DNA from: Candidatus Gastranaerophilales bacterium | GTDB lineage: Bacteria; Cyanobacteriota; Vampirovibrionia; Gastranaerophilales; Gastranaerophilaceae | Assembly (NCBI GenBank): GCA_944322665.1 | Contig: CALUPM010000009.1 | Span: forward strand, 1-41,984 | Direction of reading: 5' to 3' | DNA: 41,984 nucleotides | In this document: positions 8,459 to 16,829 of the stretch, one piece after another | Layout: every line of letters begins with the position of its first letter | Position numbering within the stretch: position 1 is the stretch's first letter | The notes under the pieces: model-generated | Database searches by the model: none | Told to the model about the DNA's origin: nothing | Seen by the model: only the letters and a program-made list of their open reading frames with translations | Position numbers and translations under genes: made by a program

Positions 8459-9622
8459 CTAATCTGACAAACTTTTATATGCAATCCACGCTGACATTGT
8501 GTGCTGGACATAATCAATTCTTATTTCTTTATCAATATTTTTGGCATCAGGCTTGTCCCAGTCGGGGCTTGCAGGAATACCGCCCTCATAAACGCCTGTT
8601 TTTACCTGTCGTTTTACCAGAAATTCTACGCCTGCTTTCAGTGAATATGCAAGCTTTTGTTTCAAAACTTTATCTTCTATACACTGATATGCGGCAATCA
8701 AACCTTCCATATTCGTTGCGTTTCCGCACAGAGAACGATTTATCGTAAATGAACCGAATTTTTCATCTCTTGTATTAAGATTTTGTTTTGCAATTATGGC
8801 TTTTACGTTTCTTTCAACAAAAGCTCTCATCAGCGCACGCTGCGGGGAATTCATGGCATTGTCCGGTGTGGCAAAAAGTTTTTGCGTTGCAAGCATTCCC
8901 CAGTGGTCAAATTTTATATTTGCACCGCCGGCTTCCGCCGCTTTTTCAGCAAGCCTGAAAAGCCCTTTTTTTGCAGCATCCAGCCATTCTTGCCGTTTGT
9001 CAACTTCGTATAAGTACAAAAGCCCCAGACACGCTTCTCCGGGGTAAAAACGCGCCGCCTGAAGGTTCGATTTTTCTTTTTTGGTAACCAGATAGCTCGG
9101 CCAGAAATCACCCTTCGGGGTCTGCATAAATATAATAAAATTCGCAAGTTTTTCTAAAATATGTTTTGGAACTTTGTTTTCGGGCAGAAGATTTGAAAGC
9201 GCGCACAGTGCAAGCCCTGCACCGCCTGACGTTGCATAAATAACATTTTCATCCTTTAACGGCTGGGATAAAAGCGCATATCTGTCTTTACCGACTTTTC
9301 TTATGTAAGTTTTAATCAAATATTCAGACCCGAGAAGCCGCTTGTTGTAAAGCGCATTTTTACCAAGAAGCCGCTCGCATAGATACATTGAATACAAAGT
9401 CCCTGCATGTCTTAATGTACCGTAGGATTTTCCGGAATATTTCTTCTTCGGGTTTAAATTGTTTTGATATACAAATTTGCCTTCAGAATCCATATTTTTT
9501 GAAATATAAATCATCGCAAGAATAATTGCATTCTCAAGTTCGTCCGCAGCTGCAGGCGGAATTTCTATGCTGTCTTTCTTCTTACCGAAAAAATTAGAAA
9601 GTATGGGAAGGGGATTTCTCAT
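8459..9622 (-). CDS. Alpha/alpha-toroid (six-hairpin glycosidase-like) protein
   Basis: 387 aa. The protein is almost entirely helical hairpins. Recurrent blocks such as TLRHAGTLYSMYL, ATSGGAGLALCAL, YPGEACLGLLYLYE, HWGM and the C-terminal RIDYVQHTMSAW resemble alpha/alpha-barrel enzymes and six-hairpin glycosidases or epimerases acting on polysaccharides. Substrate and active-site residues cannot be assigned. There is no signal peptide, so the product is probably cytosolic. Its place inside the lipid A cluster suggests an envelope-glycan role (inference). There is no convincing SD; instead a TAGACA-17-TATAAT promoter ends 7 bp before the ATG, suggesting a leaderless transcript. Confidence 0.8.
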   Translation of the reverse strand: MRNPLPILSNFFGKKKDSIEIPPAAADELENAIILAMIYISKNMDSEGKFVYQNNLNPKKKYSGKSYGTLRHAGTLYSMYLCERLLGKNALYNKRLLGSEYLIKTYIRKVGKDRYALLSQPLKDENVIYATSGGAGLALCALSNLLPENKVPKHILEKLANFIIFMQTPKGDFWPSYLVTKKEKSNLQAARFYPGEACLGLLYLYEVDKRQEWLDAAKKGLFRLAEKAAEAGGANIKFDHWGMLATQKLFATPDNAMNSPQRALMRAFVERNVKAIIAKQNLNTRDEKFGSFTINRSLCGNATNMEGLIAAYQCIEDKVLKQKLAYSLKAGVEFLVKRQVKTGVYEGGIPASPDWDKPDAKNIDKEIRIDYVQHTMSAWIAYKSLSD

Positions 9623-9629
9623 ACTTTCT

Positions 9630-9658
9630 ATTATACGCAGAACTGTTTAAATTGTCTA
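9630..9658 (-). promoter_or_regulatory. Internal promoter before the toroid gene
   Basis: On the minus strand TAGACA (9658-9653) is followed after 17 bp by TATAAT (9635-9630). The -10 ends 7 bp from the ATG at 9622, placing the expected transcription start at or next to the start codon. The -35 box abuts the fabZ stop. Confidence 0.65.
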
Positions 9659-10111
9659 TTATTTTAACGCAAAAGTCATATCGGCTTCAACGCAGAGTTT
9701 GCCGTCAACTTTTCCGACTCCGTGAGCTTTGCAGATAGGCCCTTTAACTTTTGTCAATTCGACTTCCATATCAAATCTGTCGCCGGGACGGACAATATTC
9801 TTAAATCTTACACCGTCAACGCCTGCGTAAAGTGTCAGTTTTCCTTCAAACTCGGGCATTGTCATCAATATCGGAGCAGAACACTGCGCCATTGCTTCCA
9901 GCTGCAAAACCCCGGGCATTATAGGATTCCCGGGAAAGTGCCCCTGAAAAAACTGTTCGTTCATCGTAAGATTTTTGTAGCCTTTTGCGTATTTGCCCGG
10001 AACACATTCCGTAATTCTGTCTACAAGTAAAAACGGATATCTGTGAGGAATCATTTCCATTATTTGCATTGTATCAAACTGCAGTATTTTTTCTTCCGCT
10101 TGTTCTGTCAT
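9659..10111 (-). CDS. fabZ: 3-hydroxyacyl-ACP dehydratase FabZ
   Basis: Hot-dog-fold dehydratase of type II fatty acid synthesis that makes trans-2-enoyl-ACP. In lipid A clusters it competes with LpxA/LpxD for 3-hydroxyacyl-ACP. Signature blocks: IPHRYPFLLVDRI, QGHFPGNPIMPGVLQLEAMAQ (catalytic His58 and Glu72) and the C-terminal LCVEADMTFA. Start choice: an ATG at 10117 lies only 3 nt from AGGAG (10125-10121), while the in-frame ATG at 10111 is 9 nt away, so I prefer the 150-aa form beginning MTEQAEEK. It follows lpxC by about 30 bp in the same direction. Confidence 0.95.
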   Translation of the reverse strand: MTEQAEEKILQFDTMQIMEMIPHRYPFLLVDRITECVPGKYAKGYKNLTMNEQFFQGHFPGNPIMPGVLQLEAMAQCSAPILMTMPEFEGKLTLYAGVDGVRFKNIVRPGDRFDMEVELTKVKGPICKAHGVGKVDGKLCVEADMTFALK

Positions 10112-10142
10112 AATCATTCTCTCCTATTATATTTACTTTTAA

Positions 10143-11021
10143 TTATTTACATTCTATCAATTTATCTTTTAACATTTTTGCTGTTTTAATATGAACGGCA
10201 TGCCCTGCTTCTTTGACTAAAATCTGGCATTTCATATTCAGAGGATTTACACCTGTCAGATAAAAATCGCCGATTAAGTCAAGAATTTTATGTTTAACCG
10301 GTTCCAGATCGCTTTTGAGAGGCGATGTGTAGCCTCCGTCATCAAGAAAACCGAGAGTGTTATCGACATTCACTCCGCGCGCAAACCCGAGCATCTGGAA
10401 TTTTTTCAGATCTTTATAAAATCCGAAGGTTCTTGCCTCTATAATTTCGTCTTTTTGTTTCGGATTGTATGCGACCCAGCGTCTTGTTAAATCCGGATGG
10501 TCGTAGTTGACTGCATAAGATATGTAAAGCTCCTCCGACGGCAGAACAACAAGACTCGTTTTGCCGTTCAAATAATACACAGGCTCTTTTACCGTATAAA
10601 ATTTTTTCTTCTCAAAAAGATGTTTTTCAATCCCCGCTTTTTCAAAAAGTTCAACCCACTGTTTTGAACTTCCGTCGAGCGCCGGAACTTCTTCTTCCGT
10701 CATAAGAATATCAATACTGTCTATCCCGCAGAATGCAAGCGCTGCTGTCAGGTGTTCGGTCAGCATTGCTCTGTGCTTTTTGTTTCCGAGAACAACGCAA
10801 TGATCGGTTGACAGAACATTGTCAACAACCGCCTCAAAAGGTTCGATTTTACCTTCCCTGCAAAGATTTTCCACCTCTTCGCGTGTCAAATCAGAACTTC
10901 CGTTTTTATTTATATAATATCTGATTTTGCCGCTTTTCGACGGAAAAAATTTTACGGAACACGGCTTGTTTTTCATCAAACCATGTCCCTGTATTGTTAT
11001 TTCATTAAGAATTGTGGTCAT
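10143..11021 (-). CDS. lpxC: UDP-3-O-acyl-N-acetylglucosamine deacetylase LpxC
   Basis: Zinc amidase for the committed step of lipid A synthesis. The 292 aa are close to the typical roughly 300. Zinc ligands are visible: His90 in LTEHLTAAL, and His244 and Asp248 in KHKILDLIGD. The general-base His274 is in AGHAVH, and the EVPALDGSS and EARTFGFYKDL blocks are conserved. It is a free-standing LpxC, not the LpxC-FabZ fusion of Bacteroidetes. Its start lies 17 nt inside the end of lpxD, so translation is probably coupled. Confidence 0.95.
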   Translation of the reverse strand: MTTILNEITIQGHGLMKNKPCSVKFFPSKSGKIRYYINKNGSSDLTREEVENLCREGKIEPFEAVVDNVLSTDHCVVLGNKKHRAMLTEHLTAALAFCGIDSIDILMTEEEVPALDGSSKQWVELFEKAGIEKHLFEKKKFYTVKEPVYYLNGKTSLVVLPSEELYISYAVNYDHPDLTRRWVAYNPKQKDEIIEARTFGFYKDLKKFQMLGFARGVNVDNTLGFLDDGGYTSPLKSDLEPVKHKILDLIGDFYLTGVNPLNMKCQILVKEAGHAVHIKTAKMLKDKLIECK

Positions 11022-12108
11022 GGTTTACATTTTCCTCAAATTCTTTCAAAAGCGGTTCGTATTTTCTGAATTTAGCGAATATTTCCTGCGCATCTTTCAT
11101 TGTTTTAAGCTGCTTGATAAAATCTTTTCTCGGCATTGCGGGAATTCCGACGATGATTGATTTTTCGGGGAAAGATTTTGTGACGCCTGCTTTTGCCGTG
11201 ACAATAGAATCTGAACCTATTTCAATGTGATCAGCAAGTCCTGCCTGTCCTGCAATTACTACCCTGTCGCCAATTACGCAGCTTCCGGCAATCCCGACCT
11301 GAGAAACAATAAGGCAGCCTTCGCCGACTTTGCAGTTGTGACCTATCATAACAAGGTCATCAATTTTTGTATTGTCACCGATTGTGGTGTTTTCAATCGT
11401 TCCTCTGTCTATTGTGCTGTTTGCTCCTATTTCGACATTGTTTCCGATTTTAACCGCGCCGATTGACGGAATTTTAAAGATTACATGTTTTTTGTTTGAA
11501 TCTTTAATTTCTCCGTCTTTTCTTGCCTGTTCGATGTTATCCGGATTTTCCGTTACAAAACTGAAGCCGTCAGCGCCTAAAGAAACCCCGTGATGAAGAA
11601 TTACGTCATTTCCGACTTCCACTCTGTCACCAATGTTTACACCGGCGTGAAAGAAACAGTTTTTACCGATTTTTGCCCCGCCGCCAATGTAAGAATTTGC
11701 AAGGATTCTGGTATTGTCGCCGATTACGGCATCGTGCGAAATAACTACATTCGGCCCTATTTGAACATTTTCACCGAGTTTTGCCGTCGGATCAACGACC
11801 GCAGACGGGTGAACCCCTTTATTTACAACCGGTGCAGTATAAAACATGTTGAGAAGTTTCATCATTGCAAGACGCGGACGCTCAACTTCAATCGTTGTCA
11901 GCCCGTCAATCTGAACCCCGAGAGGCACAAGGGCTGCTTTTGCTTTTGATTTTGCAAGATTTGCGATTTCTTCTTCCCCGAGCGCAAGCGCAAGTGTGTT
12001 TTCATCCGACAGAAGAGGCGGCGCAATCTGCGAAATCTTTACGTCCTGAACTTTTGTAAGCATTCCGCCCACAATTTGTGAAATTTCTTCAACAGTAAAA
12101 GTTTTCAT
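11005..12108 (-). CDS. lpxD: UDP-3-O-acylglucosamine N-acyltransferase LpxD
   Basis: Adds the second 3-hydroxyacyl chain (N-linked) in lipid A synthesis. 367 aa: an N-terminal uridine-binding domain (about 1-100), a hexapeptide left-handed beta-helix (about 100-320) and a C-terminal helix. The catalytic His is in MIGHNCKVGEG (His257). The loop between GADGFSF and the next coil is longer than in E. coli (about residues 186-212, Lys/Asp/Glu-rich). AAAGGAG precedes the ATG at good spacing. It overlaps lpxC by 17 nt. Confidence 0.94.
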   Translation of the reverse strand: MKTFTVEEISQIVGGMLTKVQDVKISQIAPPLLSDENTLALALGEEEIANLAKSKAKAALVPLGVQIDGLTTIEVERPRLAMMKLLNMFYTAPVVNKGVHPSAVVDPTAKLGENVQIGPNVVISHDAVIGDNTRILANSYIGGGAKIGKNCFFHAGVNIGDRVEVGNDVILHHGVSLGADGFSFVTENPDNIEQARKDGEIKDSNKKHVIFKIPSIGAVKIGNNVEIGANSTIDRGTIENTTIGDNTKIDDLVMIGHNCKVGEGCLIVSQVGIAGSCVIGDRVVIAGQAGLADHIEIGSDSIVTAKAGVTKSFPEKSIIVGIPAMPRKDFIKQLKTMKDAQEIFAKFRKYEPLLKEFEENVNHDHNS

Positions 12109-12187
12109 AAGCTTTTCTCCTTTATAAAATTAGTTCTTTATAATCTTTTTCAAATGCCGCAGCCGCAAAATTAAACCTGACAGCATT

Positions 12188-12679
12188 TTATCCAGCACCT
12201 TCCCATCCGGAAGCCTCAGACATTTTCTCAATTGTGTTTGTTGTGGATTTTCCTTTCACAAACTCTATAAATTCTACCCTTGTGCCGTTCTTCTTCATAA
12301 TATCCGCTTCCGGAAGGGTTTCCATTGTGTAATCCGCGCCTTTTGTGTAAACATCCGGCTTTATCTCGTCAAGAAGATTGCGCGGGCTGTCCTCGTCAAA
12401 AAGCACGACATAATCAACGCATCTGAGCGCACATAAAATTTCCGCCCTGTCATTTTCGTTGTTTATCGGACGACCTTCCCCTTTTATGGAACGAACGGAT
12501 TTGTCGGAATTCAGAAGGACAATCATATAATCAGCAAAGGTCTTTGTCTTTTCCAGATACCTGATATGTCCTACATGCAGAATATCAAAACAGCCGTTTG
12601 TTGCAACAACTGTCTTTCCGCTTTTATGAAGGTTTGAAACAAATTCTGCAACCTTTTCTCTTCTCAATACCTGTCCCAT
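12188..12679 (-). CDS. rfaE2: D-glycero-beta-D-manno-heptose 1-phosphate adenylyltransferase (RfaE2/HldE C-domain type)
   Basis: Nucleotidyltransferase that makes ADP-heptose, precursor of the LPS inner core. 163 aa correspond to the stand-alone cytidylyltransferase-like domain of bifunctional HldE; the kinase domain is absent here. GCFDILHVGHIRYLEK carries the HxGH motif at about residues 37-40; VLLNSDKSVRSIKGEGRPI and DVYTKGADYT are family blocks, and STTNTIEKM resembles the usual STT(N/S)xI end. AAGGAG sits close to the ATG. It is 79 bp upstream of lpxD, likely the first gene of the envelope cluster. Confidence 0.88.
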   Translation of the reverse strand: MGQVLRREKVAEFVSNLHKSGKTVVATNGCFDILHVGHIRYLEKTKTFADYMIVLLNSDKSVRSIKGEGRPINNENDRAEILCALRCVDYVVLFDEDSPRNLLDEIKPDVYTKGADYTMETLPEADIMKKNGTRVEFIEFVKGKSTTNTIEKMSEASGWEGAG

Positions 12680-12756
12680 ATTACTCCTTATTTAATCATC
12701 ATACCAAAAACAAGGAATAAAAAGCCTACTATATTAACAAAAAGTAATATATTTCT

Positions 12757-12951
12757 CTAAATTATTTTATTCAATACGTCGCCGAGTTTGTCGCTCAATT
12801 TGTAATACTTGATATCTTTAACGGGTTCGTTTAGTTTCTTATATGCCTTAATATTTGCCTTTTCTGCACTTATTTCCTTCATTATATCGTCAAATCTTGT
12901 CGGCAATCCGTAACTGAACCCCGAAGCCGCTTTTTTTATTGAATTATACAT
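12757..12951 (-). CDS. Small 64-aa hypothetical protein
   Basis: Begins MYNSIKKAASGFSYGLPTRF, is Lys-rich and helical, and ends LGDVLNKII. An upstream in-frame ATG at 13008 lacks a good SD. GGAAGG (about 12963-12968) lies 11 nt before the ATG at 12951, so I prefer the shorter form, although the spacing is long. No membrane segment or known domain. It may share a transcript with the 43-aa gene just upstream. Confidence 0.45.
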   Translation of the reverse strand: MYNSIKKAASGFSYGLPTRFDDIMKEISAEKANIKAYKKLNEPVKDIKYYKLSDKLGDVLNKII

Positions 12952-13033
12952 ACACAAACCAGCCTTCCTTTCATTATATATAAGTAAGGCCGGTCTAAAA
13001 AATTGCATGATTTCCGCTTTTGTTTAATTTTTA

Positions 13034-13165
13034 TTAAGCAATTTGCAGTGTCTGCTCAAGCATTTCTACTGTTGAGCGCGGGTAATTAAATTTCTGTTCG
13101 TCTTTTAGTTCTTTTTTTTCGTTTTTGATTTCTTCTTTTTCCATAATTAAAGTCTGGGTTTTCAT
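13034..13165 (-). CDS. Small 43-aa charged protein
   Basis: Reads MKTQTLIMEKEEIKNEKKEL... and ends ...MLEQTLQIA. A strongly charged Lys/Glu helix in the middle is followed by YPRSTVEMLEQ. GTGGAG lies 8 nt before the ATG. It sits between asd and the 64-aa gene on the same strand. No function recognised; the codon pattern and SD suggest translation. Confidence 0.5.
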   Translation of the reverse strand: MKTQTLIMEKEEIKNEKKELKDEQKFNYPRSTVEMLEQTLQIA

Positions 13166-13304
13166 TGTTTTCTCCACTGACATTATTATAAAATGCCTTA
13201 ATTTTATTTTTTGCTCTTTGCAATTTTATTTTTATTTATTTTCTTACGTTTGTCATCGGAATTTTTGCTTAAACCTGTTTGACAAGTTTAATCTAATACA
13301 AAAA

Positions 13305-14321
13305 TTAAAATAAATCCATTTCAATTATTTTTTCGCAAATCCTGACGGTGTTCAAGGCCGCTCCTATTCGCAGGTTGTCTGCGACACACCAGAGTGAAAT
13401 TCCGTTTTTGAAAGCGAGATTTTTTCTTATTCTGCCGGCAAAAACAGGGTCAACTCCTGCTGCATCTCTTGTTGTCGGATATTCATAGTTGTCAGGGTTG
13501 TCAATAACTTTTACTCCGAATGAATTTTTGAGAATTTCTCTGACTTCATCAGGGGTAATTTCTTTTTCAAATTCTATGTCTACCGCTTCGCTGTGTCCTG
13601 TGTAGACCGGAACTCTGACTGCCGTGCAGGATATTGGAAGGTCTGAAGGAAGATGAAGAATTTTTTTAGTTTCATTCACCACTTTCATTTCTTCTTTTGT
13701 GTAACCGTTTTCACAGAATACGTCTATCTGCGGAATTACGTTGAAGGAAATCGGTTTTTTGAAACATTTATTTTCAAAAGTTTCGCCGGCAAGATTTGCT
13801 TTTGTATCTGCCGTAAGTTCATTCATTGCGGCAAGCCCAGCTCCTGACACTGCCTGATAAGTTGATACTAATAACCTTTTTATCACTGCTTTTTCATGAA
13901 GAGGCTTTAATATAAGCATCAATTGAGAAGTTGAACAGTTCGGGTTTGAGATAATACCTTTATGTTTCCTCAAATCTTCGTCATTAACGTTTGCAATCAC
14001 GAGCGGAACATCTTGTTCCATTCTGAAAGCTGATGAATTGTCTATCAAAACTCCGCCTCTTTTCACAATTTCAGGTGCAAATTTTTGAGATGTTGAACCG
14101 CCGGCAGAAGCAAGTACGATATTTATGCCGTCAAAGCTTTCAGGTTTTGCTTCTTCCACGGTGTAGGTTTTTCCTTGAAATTCCAGTTTTGTTCCGGCGC
14201 TTTTCGCGCTTGATAAGAATTTAATCTCATTGTAAGGAATTTTCATTTCATCAACTATTTTAGTGATTTCACGTCCGACAACACCTGTTGCCCCTAATAT
14301 TGCGATATTCGGTTTTCTCAT
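13305..14321 (-). CDS. asd: Aspartate-semialdehyde dehydrogenase
   Basis: NADPH-dependent enzyme reducing aspartyl phosphate to aspartate semialdehyde, the branch point to lysine/DAP (peptidoglycan), methionine and threonine. 338 aa, normal for the USG-1-like form. The Rossmann motif GATGVVG is at residues 10-16, the catalytic Cys129 is in SNPNCST, QAVSGAGL follows, and PVYTGHSEA contributes the conserved His. The start is supported by GGGAGATAA upstream of the ATG. Monocistronic as far as can be seen; no clear terminator before the next small gene. Confidence 0.96.
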   Translation of the reverse strand: MRKPNIAILGATGVVGREITKIVDEMKIPYNEIKFLSSAKSAGTKLEFQGKTYTVEEAKPESFDGINIVLASAGGSTSQKFAPEIVKRGGVLIDNSSAFRMEQDVPLVIANVNDEDLRKHKGIISNPNCSTSQLMLILKPLHEKAVIKRLLVSTYQAVSGAGLAAMNELTADTKANLAGETFENKCFKKPISFNVIPQIDVFCENGYTKEEMKVVNETKKILHLPSDLPISCTAVRVPVYTGHSEAVDIEFEKEITPDEVREILKNSFGVKVIDNPDNYEYPTTRDAAGVDPVFAGRIRKNLAFKNGISLWCVADNLRIGAALNTVRICEKIIEMDLF

Positions 14322-14444
14322 TTGATTTTATCTCCCGTATTTGGTTTGCAACTTTAATCTTAGCAAAAACAAAAACAAATAGACCTGCATATTACAAAAC
14401 GTAAAAAAATAGGATGCATATAGCAAATTCCGCCAAAAATTCTC

Positions 14445-14570
14445 AAAACAGCGTCATACTGAGCACTCTGCCGAACAAAACGATTAAGTATCGTTTTGTG
14501 AGAGGCCGAAGTATCTCGATAAAAAAGATTCTTCGGACTAAAGTCCTCAGAATTACGGGCTTTTATTGTA
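14445..14570. repeat. CATTCTGAG-type dispersed repeat, inverted pair
   Basis: CGTCATACTGAGCACTCTGCC, followed by GAAGTATCTCGA, and then ATTCTTCGGACTAAAGTCC with CTCAGAATTACGGG. This is a diverged inverted pair of the same element as near 5,600 and 25,700. It lies downstream of the flotillin operon and upstream of asd. Confidence 0.7.
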
Positions 14571-14596
14571 TCTATGGAATTTTGCTATATAAGTAC

Positions 14597-14626
14597 AAAA
14601 AAAGACGGTTGAAAAATTCAACCGTC
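14597..14626 (-). terminator. Intrinsic terminator of the flotillin operon
   Basis: A perfect 10-bp stem, GACGGTTGAA (14604-14613) with TTCAACCGTC (14617-14626), and a 3-nt loop. On the minus strand it is followed by seven T. It lies 28 bp beyond the flotillin stop. Confidence 0.9.
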
Positions 14627-14653
14627 GATTACTTTTACAGTAGAAAATTTTAT

Positions 14654-16129
14654 TTATTTTTCCTCATCTTTCTTTTCTGCTTTTTTCGGTGCAGCAGGAA
14701 TGCAAGGAGCCTGAACGGTTACGGGTTCGGCTTCAATATCTTCCTGAGATGCAACTTTGCCGAGGATTTGCGGAAGCTCAACCCCTGCCTGCGCTGCAAG
14801 ATCATGCATTGCAGGAAGTGATTTGATTAAATCACGCATAAAGTTTGCGGTTGTGCTGCCGCCTTTAGAGCCTGCGCCGCCGTCCCAGACAGTGATTTTG
14901 TCAAATTTGATATTTTTAATTGCTTCAACCTGTTTAGCAACAATATCTTCAATTTTTTCAATCATCAGGAAGCTTGTTGCAATTTCAGGTTTGTTATTAC
15001 TGATTTTAACAAGCTGGTCGTAACCTTTTGCTTTTGCTTCAAGTACGGCACGGACACCTTCGGCTTCTGCAAAGTATTTTGCCTTGATTGCGTCGGCTTC
15101 ACCGTTTGCAATACGTCTGAGGCGTTCTGCTTCGGCATCAGCTTCTACCTGAATTTTAAGTTTTTCAACTTCCTGAGCTGCAAGTTCTTCTTTCTTAAGT
15201 CTTGCCTCTTCCCGTTCTTTCTGCGCCATCAAGACGTCACGTTCTGCGTTTGCTTTGGCAACTTCACCGAGCTTAAGAGCGTCTGCCTGTTTAACGGCAA
15301 GGTTAGCATTTGAATCGGCAATGTTTGCTTTTGCAATGTTTTCACCGTCTACGGCTTCCGCTTCAAGGCTTGCGGTTTTAATACGCTGTTCTTTTTCAGC
15401 GTTTGTTTTACCGATTTCTGTCTGTGCTGTTTGTTCCGCTACCTGAACTTCTTTTTCTTTGTTTGCTTCAGCCTCACCGATTGCACCGAGTTTTTCCTGT
15501 TGTGCAACTTCTACTTTTGCCTTGTTAATTGCTTCTGCTGCGGCTTTTCTTCCGATTGCATCAATGTAACCGGATTCATCGGTGATATCTTTGATGTTTA
15601 CGTTGATAATCTCTAAACCGATTTTATTAAGTTCCGTGTTTACGTTTGCGTTAATCTGTTCAAGGAATTTTTCTCTGTCCTGATTGATTTCTTCAATTGA
15701 AAGAGTCGCAATCGCAAGACGCAGCTGACCTAAGATAATGTCGCTTGCCTGAACGATTATATCGTTTTTGCTCAGCCCCAGAAGTCTTTCTGCGGCGTTA
15801 ATCATTATTGAATCTTTTGTTGAAATTCCGAATGTAAAAGTTGACGGAACAGCAACACGGATATTCCCTTTAGAAAGCGCGCCTTTCAAATCAATATCAG
15901 TTGTCATCGGCTCAAGTGACAGAACCCCGTAATCCTGAATAAGCGGGATGATAAAAGTTCCGCCGCCGTGAACGCATTTTGCAGTTGACGTTCCGCCGGT
16001 TTTACCGTAAACTACGATGACTTTGTTTGACGGGCAGCGTTTGTACTGGTTTGCAACAAATATCAGCGCCGCAATCAGTATCAGCGCCGGTACCCCCACA
16101 AATGCCATAAATCCTGGTTCTAAAAACAT
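14654..16129 (-). CDS. Flotillin-family (SPFH) membrane protein
   Basis: Scaffold protein of membrane microdomains, anchored at the inner membrane. 491 aa: one N-terminal transmembrane segment (about 7-27), an SPFH/band-7 domain (about 28-190), then a long Ala/Glu/Lys-rich coiled coil (about 190-370) full of EAE and AEA heptads, as in flotillins/YqiK. A C-terminal region follows with a Gly-rich hinge (WDGGAGSKGG) and a Pro/Ala/Lys tail. AAAGGAGAAGG precedes the ATG. It lies directly downstream of a YqiJ-like gene (21 bp), the usual partner arrangement. Confidence 0.92.
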   Translation of the reverse strand: MFLEPGFMAFVGVPALILIAALIFVANQYKRCPSNKVIVVYGKTGGTSTAKCVHGGGTFIIPLIQDYGVLSLEPMTTDIDLKGALSKGNIRVAVPSTFTFGISTKDSIMINAAERLLGLSKNDIIVQASDIILGQLRLAIATLSIEEINQDREKFLEQINANVNTELNKIGLEIINVNIKDITDESGYIDAIGRKAAAEAINKAKVEVAQQEKLGAIGEAEANKEKEVQVAEQTAQTEIGKTNAEKEQRIKTASLEAEAVDGENIAKANIADSNANLAVKQADALKLGEVAKANAERDVLMAQKEREEARLKKEELAAQEVEKLKIQVEADAEAERLRRIANGEADAIKAKYFAEAEGVRAVLEAKAKGYDQLVKISNNKPEIATSFLMIEKIEDIVAKQVEAIKNIKFDKITVWDGGAGSKGGSTTANFMRDLIKSLPAMHDLAAQAGVELPQILGKVASQEDIEAEPVTVQAPCIPAAPKKAEKKDEEK

Positions 16130-16150
16130 TTCCTTCTCCTTTGATTTCCT

Positions 16151-16699
16151 TTAAACTCGTACAATATAAATTTTGTTATTTTCTACTTTTTCGATCCTGA
16201 CCGGCATAAACGCATGAATTTCTTCATCTGTCATATTAACAGCATCAATCACCGAAAGCCGGTCATTAATTGTTATTTCAATCTGACCTTCACTTTGAGG
16301 TTTAAAGGCTGTGTATGCTCTGCCAACAGTACCCACAAAATCCTGAAGGTCAATTTTTTCTCTTTTGTCAAGTTTTTTGATTAAGAACATCAAATAAGCC
16401 GACAAAAACATAAAAATTATCCCGAACACAAAAGCAGCAATAAAAGATATCACCGCCCCGAGCTTAAACTGAACAAAACAGGCAAGCCCGACCCAGCCGA
16501 ACCCCATAAGGAACGCAAGAATTGACTGGATTGAAATAAAATCAAACGCGACATCAGTATCGCTTAAGGACGTAAAATCAGCGTGAACTTCCGCATCTCC
16601 GCCGGTAAAGATAAACAAACATATTTTGATTATATAAAATATGGTTGCAAACACGGCAACTGCCAGAAACATATTCTCTATACTCATAAATTCAGGCAT
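16151..16699 (-). CDS. YqiJ/NfeD-like membrane partner of flotillin
   Basis: 182 aa with an N-terminal membrane helix (about 10-30), two more adjacent hydrophobic segments (about 55-110) and a soluble C-terminal beta-rich domain (about 120-182; VGTVGRAYTAF...MPVRIEKVENNKIYIVRV) resembling the OB-like NfeD fold. Such proteins pair with SPFH proteins (E. coli YqiJ-YqiK, Bacillus YuaF-FloT). AAAGGAG lies 7 nt from the ATG. First gene of a two-gene operon with the flotillin. Assignment by topology and context more than by a diagnostic motif. Confidence 0.8.
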   Translation of the reverse strand: MPEFMSIENMFLAVAVFATIFYIIKICLFIFTGGDAEVHADFTSLSDTDVAFDFISIQSILAFLMGFGWVGLACFVQFKLGAVISFIAAFVFGIIFMFLSAYLMFLIKKLDKREKIDLQDFVGTVGRAYTAFKPQSEGQIEITINDRLSVIDAVNMTDEEIHAFMPVRIEKVENNKIYIVRV

Positions 16700-16829
16700 A
16701 TAAAAACTCCTTTCAGGTATTAATTTTACTTTGAAAGGAGCTTTTTGAAGTCATCCGTTTGATTGATTTAGGGCAGCCGCCGAATAATTGCAGACGGTAA
16801 ATGTAAGATTAATAAATCCGGCATAAATA

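Noticed and set aside
13269-13291. TTAAACCTG/CAAGTTTAA hairpin as an asd terminator
   Set aside because: The stem contains a mismatch or wobble and no T-tract follows on either strand.
14414-14821. 135-codon plus-strand frame
   Set aside because: Runs through a dispersed repeat, the flotillin terminator and the antisense of the flotillin 3' end.
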